Assembly (NCBI GenBank): GCA_963837515.1
Contig: CAWINT010000004.1
Coordinates: 141,599-205,598 of the forward strand
DNA length: 64,000 nt
Source of the DNA: RYN-230 sp963837515
GTDB taxonomy: Bacteria; Actinomycetota; Actinomycetes; Streptosporangiales; Streptosporangiaceae
Direction: 5' to 3'
Both the position numbers and the translations under genes were made by a program. How positions within the stretch are numbered: the first letter of the stretch is position 1; each line of letters begins with the position of its first letter. The notes under the pieces are model-generated. The model searched no databases, was not told the DNA's origin, and saw only the letters and a program-made list of their open reading frames with translations. Below are positions 58,956 to 64,000 of this stretch, one piece after another.

Positions 58956-61799
58956 TCAGGACACCCGGCTGGTGGAGCGGCCGCGCTTGGCCTCGCCGGC
59001 CCCGCCGGTCCCGGGCTTGGCCGTCTTCTTCGCCGCGGCGCTCTGGCCGGCCGCGGTCTTACCGGCCGCGGCCTTGCTGGCCGCCGGCTTGCGGGCCGGG
59101 GCCCGGCGGCGCGAGCTGCTGGGCGCGGCCGCGCGCCGCTCGGCCAGCAGTTCCGCGGCGCGTTGCGGGGTCAGCGAGTCCACCGCGTCACCCTGCCGCA
59201 GCGAGGCGTTGGTCTCCCCGTCCGTCACGTACGGCCCCCAGCGGCCTTCCTTGACCACCATGGGACGGTCGCTGGCCGGGTCCTCGCCCAGCTCACGCAG
59301 CGGCGGCGCGGCGGCCGCCCGGCCCCGGCCCCGTGCCTTCGGCTGTGCGAACAACTCCTTCGCCTCGGCCAGGGTGAGGGTGAACAACTGCTCTTCCGAT
59401 TCCAGCGAACGGCTGTCGGTGCCCTTCTTGACATAGGGGCCGTAGCGGCCGTTCTGCGCGGTTATCGGCTCACCGTCCAGTTCGCCGATGGTGCGGGGCA
59501 ACGTGAGCAGCCGCAGCGCGTCGTCCAGCGTCACCGTGTCCAGCGACATCGACTTGAGCAGGGAGGCGGTGCGCGGCTTGCCCGTCTCGCCCTCGGGGGG
59601 GACCTCGGTCACGTACGGCCCGAACCGGCCCGCCTTGGCCACGATCTCCCGGCCGCTGGCCGGGTCGGTGCCGAGCGGGCGCTCGCCGCTGGGCTGGGCG
59701 AACAGTTCCTCGGCCGCCTCCGGGGTGAGCTCATCAGGCGCCAAACCCTCGGGCACGTTGACCCGCTGCTCACCGCGCTCCAGGTAGGGGCCATACCGGC
59801 CGACCCGGACCACGATGTCGGTGCCGGCCAGCGGGAACGAGCTGACCTCCCGGGCGTCAATGTCCCCCAGGTCGCTGACCAGCTCCTTGAGGCCTTCCTC
59901 GCCGTCGGAGCCGAAGTAGAACCGGCGCAGCCAGGGCACCCGGGCGGCCTCGCCGCGGGCGATGGCGTCCAGGGCGTCTTCCATCCGGGCGGTGAAGTCG
60001 TAGTCCACCAGCTGGCCGAAGTGCCGCTCCAGCAGGGTGACCACGGCGAAAGCGAGGAAGGAGGGCACCAGCGCGGTGCCCTTCTTGAACACGTAACCGC
60101 GGTCCAGGATCGTGCCGAGGATGTTCGCGTACGTGGACGGCCGGCCGATCTCCCGGTCCTCCAGCTCCTTGACCAGGGTCGCCTCGGTGTAGCGGGCCGG
60201 CGGGCGGGTGGCGTGCTCGGCGGCGGCCAGCTCGCGCGCGGCCAGCGGGTCGCCTTCGGCCAGCGGCGGCAGGCGGCGCTCCCGGTCGTCCCGGTCGGCG
60301 TCGTCGTCCGCGTCCTCCACGTAGGCCTTGAGGAAGCCGTAGAAGTTGATGATCTTGCCGGAGGCGCCGAACTCGGCTTCGTGGGCGGCCTGGCCGGCGG
60401 CCTGCTCCGTGGCGTACCGGCCGGACACCCGGACGGTCACCGATTCACCGGTGGCGTCCTTCATCTGCGAGGCGACGGTGCGCTGCCAGATCAGCTCATA
60501 CAGCCGCAGCTCATCGCCGGACAGCCCGGAGGCGCGCGGAGTCCGGAACGAGTCACCGGCCGGCCGGATCGCCTCGTGCGCCTCCTGGGCGTTCTTCACC
60601 TTGCTGGCGTACACGCGCGGGGCATCCGGGACGTACTCCGCCCCGTACAGCTCGCGGGCCTGGCGGCGGGCGGCGTCGATAGCGGTCTGCGACAGCGTCG
60701 TCGAGTCGGTCCGCATGTAGGTGATGTGACCGTTCTCGTACAGCCGCTGGGCTACGCCCATCGTGTACTTGGCCGAGAAGCCGAGCTTGCGGGACGCCTC
60801 CTGCTGCAGCGTCGTCGTGCGGAACGGCGCGTACGGGGAGCGCCGGTAGGGCTTGCGCTCCACCGACTTGACCGAGAAGTCGCCCTGCTCCCGCAGCCGG
60901 TCGGCGAGCTCGGGGGCCGACATCCGGTGCACCACGCCGGGTGGTTCGGCGGCGCCGGCGGCGGTGTCGTACAGGTACCACACGTCGGGGTTGCGCAGTT
61001 CGCCGGACGGGGCGAAGTCCCGGCCCTGGGCGACCCGGCGGCCGTCGACCGCGACCAGGGTGGCCGGGAACGTGGTGGCGTCCCGGTCCGCCTCGTCGGC
61101 GCGCGCGAACTCCGCCTGCAGGTCCCAGTACCGGGCGGCGCGGAACGCGATCCGCTCCCGCTCCCGGGCCACCACCAGGCGGGTGGCCACGGACTGGACC
61201 CGGCCGGCCGACAGCCGCGGCATGACCTTCTTCCACAGCACCGGGGAGACCTCGTACCCGTACAGCCGGTCCAGCACCCGCCGGGTCTGGTAGGCGTCGA
61301 CCAGCCCCTGGTCGAGTTCCCGCGGGTTGGCCACCGCGCGGGCGATCGCCTCCGGGGTGATCTCGTGGAACACCATCCGGCTGGTGGGCACCTTGGGCTT
61401 CAGCTCCTGCAGGAGGTGCCAGGCGATGGCCTCCCCCTCGCGGTCCTCATCGGTGGCGAGCAGGAGTTCGTCGGCGTCCTTGAGCAGCGACTTCAGCTTG
61501 CTCACCTGCGGCCGCTTATCCGCGTTGACCACGTAGAGCGCCTCGAAGCCGTCATCCACGTTCACGCCGAGCCGGGCCCACGGCTCCTTGCGGTACTTCT
61601 CCGGGATCTCGGCGGCCTTGTCGGGCATATCGCGGATGTGGCCGATGCTGGACTCCACCACGTACCCCGGGCCGAGGTAGCCCGCGATCGTCCGCGCCTT
61701 GGCTGGCGATTCGACGATCACCAGGCGCCTCCGCCCGCCGCTGCCCGCGGTGCCGTTAGCCTTCGCCTTCTTCGCGGCGGTAGCTGTCCTTGCTGCCAC
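58956..61799 (-). CDS. topA: DNA topoisomerase I
   Basis: 947 residues from GTG 61799, with GAAGGTGAAGG upstream. TOPRIM VIVESPAKARTI and LATDEDREGEAIAWHL; active-site Tyr361 in ITYMRTDST. The C-terminus has repeated Topo_C_Rpt modules (GRYGPYVKKGT, GRFGPYVTE, GRWGPYVTDG) and a Lys/Ala/Arg tail from about residue 900 instead of zinc fingers, as in other actinomycetes. Relaxes negative supercoils. Leaderless start is not supported here. Confidence 0.97.
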   Translation of the reverse strand: MAARTATAAKKAKANGTAGSGGRRRLVIVESPAKARTIAGYLGPGYVVESSIGHIRDMPDKAAEIPEKYRKEPWARLGVNVDDGFEALYVVNADKRPQVSKLKSLLKDADELLLATDEDREGEAIAWHLLQELKPKVPTSRMVFHEITPEAIARAVANPRELDQGLVDAYQTRRVLDRLYGYEVSPVLWKKVMPRLSAGRVQSVATRLVVARERERIAFRAARYWDLQAEFARADEADRDATTFPATLVAVDGRRVAQGRDFAPSGELRNPDVWYLYDTAAGAAEPPGVVHRMSAPELADRLREQGDFSVKSVERKPYRRSPYAPFRTTTLQQEASRKLGFSAKYTMGVAQRLYENGHITYMRTDSTTLSQTAIDAARRQARELYGAEYVPDAPRVYASKVKNAQEAHEAIRPAGDSFRTPRASGLSGDELRLYELIWQRTVASQMKDATGESVTVRVSGRYATEQAAGQAAHEAEFGASGKIINFYGFLKAYVEDADDDADRDDRERRLPPLAEGDPLAARELAAAEHATRPPARYTEATLVKELEDREIGRPSTYANILGTILDRGYVFKKGTALVPSFLAFAVVTLLERHFGQLVDYDFTARMEDALDAIARGEAARVPWLRRFYFGSDGEEGLKELVSDLGDIDAREVSSFPLAGTDIVVRVGRYGPYLERGEQRVNVPEGLAPDELTPEAAEELFAQPSGERPLGTDPASGREIVAKAGRFGPYVTEVPPEGETGKPRTASLLKSMSLDTVTLDDALRLLTLPRTIGELDGEPITAQNGRYGPYVKKGTDSRSLESEEQLFTLTLAEAKELFAQPKARGRGRAAAAPPLRELGEDPASDRPMVVKEGRWGPYVTDGETNASLRQGDAVDSLTPQRAAELLAERRAAAPSSSRRRAPARKPAASKAAAGKTAAGQSAAAKKTAKPGTGGAGEAKRGRSTSRVS

Positions 61800-62099
61800 G
61801 CCTTCACCTTCTGCCCGGTACCTGTGCCCGGCCCGTGTTCTCGTTCTCAACTCGTCTGGCCCGCAGTCCATGCTGCCTCGACTGTGCGGTATCAGCCGTC
61901 CCCGTTCAACCCCCGGGCTGCCTGCCCCGCCCGGCCTGGGGCCCGCCGCCATACGGCGTTGCGCCCCCGACACTTCCAACTCCGCGCCGGGGCACGGGTG
62001 TTCCCTTACCCACGCCGTCCCGCCCAGGGAACCGGCGGCCCGGCGATTATTTCGGCACCGCCGATTGAACCGCCGGTGAATCGGCGCACAATAAGGGTG
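61800..62099. other. topA/DUF5703 divergent spacer
   Basis: 300 bases holding both promoters. An inverted repeat GCCGATT (62060-62066) / AATCGGC (62079-62085) lies just upstream of the DUF5703 gene; CACAAT at 62087-62092 is its possible -10. No gene seen. Confidence 0.5.
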
Positions 62100-62285
62100 A
62101 TGGCCGAGTACACCTACATCGTGCTCTACCTGCCTCGTGGCACGTCACGCGACGCCGCCCGGCGCATCCTGACCGACCACGCGGAGTACGGCGACTGGGA
62201 ACTTGCCCGGCTCCGGCTGAATGCAGACGGCAGCAGGCAGGCAACCCTGCGCCGGCCGATCATACGCCCCGTACTGACCCTTTGA
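62100..62285 (+). CDS. DUF5703 family small protein
   Basis: 61 residues: TYIVLYLPRGTSRDAARRILTDHAEYGDWELARLRLNADGSRQATLRRPIIRPV. This matches, from memory, the small actinobacterial DUF5703 family found next to M20 peptidase genes, as it is here. Function unknown. AAGGGTG or a leaderless start may serve ATG 62100. Confidence 0.85.
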   Translation: MAEYTYIVLYLPRGTSRDAARRILTDHAEYGDWELARLRLNADGSRQATLRRPIIRPVLTL

Positions 62286-62342
62286 CCACCAGCCGGGAGA
62301 TTCCGCGGACGGCAACCCCAGGCGGGCCCGGGTCAGCTCAGG

Positions 62343-63701
62343 TCAGCAGCGGTCCAGGAAGTCGTCCAGGACCCGGGTGCCGAACTGCAGCGCGGCCACC
62401 GGGACCCGCTCGTCGATCCCGTGGAACATGCCGGAGAAGTCGAGGTCGGCAGGAAGCCGCAGCGGCGCGAAACCGAAGCACCGGATGCCCAGCCGGGTGA
62501 ACGACTTGGCATCCGTCCCGCCGGACAGGCAGTACGGGACGACACTGGCCGCCGGGTCCGCGGCCAGCAGCGCCGCGGTCATGGCGTCGGACAGCTCGCC
62601 GTCGAAGGTCGTCTCCACGGCCATGTCATGGTGGATGAACTCCCGGCTGACCTGCGGCCCGAGCAGCGAGTCCAGTTCGGCGAAGAACTCCTCCTCGTAT
62701 CCCGGCAGGAAACGACCATCCACCTCGGCCGATGCCACCTGGGGAACGACATTGACCTTGTAACCAGCGTTAAGAACGGTGGGGTTCAGGGTGTTGCGCA
62801 CCGTGGCCCCGGTAAGCCGCGACATGGAACCGATCTTGTCGAGCATCTGCGGCAGCGCCTCCGGGCTGAATTCGATGCCGAAGGCCGCGCAGGCGGCGGT
62901 CATGAACTCCTCGACCGCGGGGGTCAGCCGCAGCGGCCACTCGTGGCGGCCGATCCGGGCGATCGCCTCGGCCAGTTCGGTGATCGCGTTGTCCGGCTGC
63001 AGCATCGAGCCGTGCCCGGCCGTGCCGTGCGCGGTGAGCCGCATCCAGGCGATGCCCTTCTCGGCGATCTGGATCGCGTAGAGCCGCCGCCCGGCCAGCG
63101 TGACGCTGAACCCGCCGACCTCCCCGATCGCCTCGGTGACCCCCTCGAACAGCCGCGGGTGGTTGTCCACCAGCCAGCGCGCGCCGTAGGAACCGCCCGC
63201 CTCCTCGTCGGCGACGAAGGCCAGCACCAGGTCCCGCGCCGGGCGGCGGCCCTCCCGCAGCCGCTGGCGGACCACGGCCAGCGTCATCGCGTCCATGTCC
63301 TTCATGTCCACGGCACCGCGGCCCCAGACGCAGCCGTCCCTGATCTCACCGGAGAAGGGGTGCACCTGCCAGTCCGGGGCGTGGGCCGGGACGACGTCCA
63401 GGTGCCCGTGGATGAGGAGGGCCGGCCGGGTGGGGGCGGCACCCTCCATGCGGGCGACGACGCTGGCCCGGCCGTTGTCCGACTCGAAGATGGTCGGCTC
63501 GAGGCCGACCTCGGCCAGCAGGGCGGCGACGTGTTCGGCCGCCTGACGCTCCCCAGGCCCGGAGTTGTCGCCCCGGTTGGAGGTGTCAATCCGGATCAGG
63601 TCGCTGCAGAGCTGCGCGACCTCGTCCGGCGCGGTCACTGGCGGCAGGCCAGGGGCGCCGGGGGTGCTCGGGCTGCGTCCTGCGGCTGGATTCTGCGTCA
63701 T
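62343..63701 (-). CDS. M20 family metallopeptidase
   Basis: 452 residues from ATG 63701. Metal ligands and catalytic residues: HGHLDVVP, GRGAVDMKDMDAM, FVADEEAGGS, the lid TAHGTAGHGS, and C-terminal SGGTDAK and MFHGIDERV. The dipeptidase/acyl-amino-acid hydrolase branch is likely. It converges with DUF5703, leaving ~57 bases between. A longer frame to 63911 has no ribosome site. Confidence 0.92.
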   Translation of the reverse strand: MTQNPAAGRSPSTPGAPGLPPVTAPDEVAQLCSDLIRIDTSNRGDNSGPGERQAAEHVAALLAEVGLEPTIFESDNGRASVVARMEGAAPTRPALLIHGHLDVVPAHAPDWQVHPFSGEIRDGCVWGRGAVDMKDMDAMTLAVVRQRLREGRRPARDLVLAFVADEEAGGSYGARWLVDNHPRLFEGVTEAIGEVGGFSVTLAGRRLYAIQIAEKGIAWMRLTAHGTAGHGSMLQPDNAITELAEAIARIGRHEWPLRLTPAVEEFMTAACAAFGIEFSPEALPQMLDKIGSMSRLTGATVRNTLNPTVLNAGYKVNVVPQVASAEVDGRFLPGYEEEFFAELDSLLGPQVSREFIHHDMAVETTFDGELSDAMTAALLAADPAASVVPYCLSGGTDAKSFTRLGIRCFGFAPLRLPADLDFSGMFHGIDERVPVAALQFGTRVLDDFLDRC

Positions 63702-63913
63702 CGACCCATGGTCGCACCCGGAGTCCCGGGGCACGCGGGAAGGGGGCACGGGCGCGGCAGGCCGGGCCGTGTGGTCCCCGGCTGGTGGCCGGATGGCCCC
63801 CTCACGGCGGCCGGGCGGTCCCGCCTGCGGCGGGCGGCTGCTCGCTTCGCCGGGGGCGGCCGGATTTGCTATCGTGAGGCGCCAGCCCAGGCGATCCCTG
63901 TGGCCTGGCACTC

Positions 63914-63999
63914 GTCCGGGTGGCGGAATAGGCAGACGCGCTAGCTTGAGGTGCTAGTGCCCCGAAAGGGGCATGGGGGTTCAAGTCCCCCCTCGGACA
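63914..63999 (+). tRNA. tRNA-Leu (anticodon GAG)
   Basis: Acceptor GTCCGGG pairs with CTCGGAC (one G-T), D-arm GGCGGAATAGGCAGACGC, anticodon stem GCTAG/CTAGT-like with loop CTTGAGG (GAG), long variable arm GCCCCGAAAGGGGC, T-arm GGGGGTTCAAGTCCCCC. The long variable arm is normal for Leu. Base 63999 is the discriminator A. No encoded CCA seen before the window end. Confidence 0.94.
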
Positions 64000-64000
64000 C

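Noticed and set aside
58749..62285. A 1,178-codon open frame antisense to topA
   Set aside because: Its sequence mirrors topA codon structure (high GC leaves the opposite strand open), shows no motifs, and topA itself is certain. Only its last 61 codons, DUF5703, are a gene.

Overview
This window is high-GC DNA from an actinomycete. The signs are GTG/ATG starts with strong third-position GC, a MarP-type acid-resistance protease, a WS/DGAT wax ester synthase, a DUF5703 protein, a RicT/PSP1 protein, a lysine/alanine-tailed topoisomerase I, and a thymidylate kinase fused to a transporter. The order of the two ends (helicase and HAD hydrolase on the left; holB, tmk, topA on the right) recalls, from memory, the conserved Streptomyces-like chromosome arm around topA. 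I cannot assign a genus.

Left part (1-13.2 kb): tail of a DUF1998 helicase, a HAD hydrolase, a repeat-rich and hairpin-rich stretch, a holin-like membrane protein, an epoxide-hydrolase-like enzyme, DUF309, then a leftward run of comF-like, nth, NUDIX and marP. After these come a GT-C-like membrane protein, a FUSC transporter, YceI and an anti-sigma-type ATPase. 13-28 kb is metabolic: LysR/aldo-keto reductase, an XRE regulator coupled to a catalytically dead ClpP-like protein, a lipid operon (TetR, esterase, acyl-CoA ligase, WS/DGAT, patatin), and a sugar-acid group (DapA-like aldolase, Gfo/Idh oxidoreductase, IlvD/Edd dehydratase). 28-40 kb holds a split LigD (ligase and polymerase as two genes, no Ku seen), DinB, a UvrD-like helicase, MpaB, an orphan adenine-N6 DNA methyltransferase, and an amino-acid-dehydrogenase-like enzyme.

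40-48 kb looks accessory: a LuxR regulator, a secreted GH12-like glycosidase, an O-antigen-polymerase-like membrane protein, hypothetical genes, HicAB, a second toxin-antitoxin-like pair, and a partial duplicate of tRNA-Thr that reads as an old integration scar. 49-64 kb returns to core genes: a tripeptidyl-aminopeptidase-like lipoprotein, ricT, a MarR/MFS pair, an AbiEi/DUF559 gene flanked by direct repeats, holB, the MFS-tmk fusion, topA, an M20 peptidase and tRNA-Leu.

Two window-wide patterns stand out. Many genes on both strands have a TANNNT -10 box 6-7 bases before their start codon and no Shine-Dalgarno, so leaderless transcription seems common. Three long genes (NUDIX, FUSC, O-antigen-polymerase-like) carry single apparent frameshifts, which are either real decay or assembly indels. 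All identifications come from reading motifs by eye; no database search was run.
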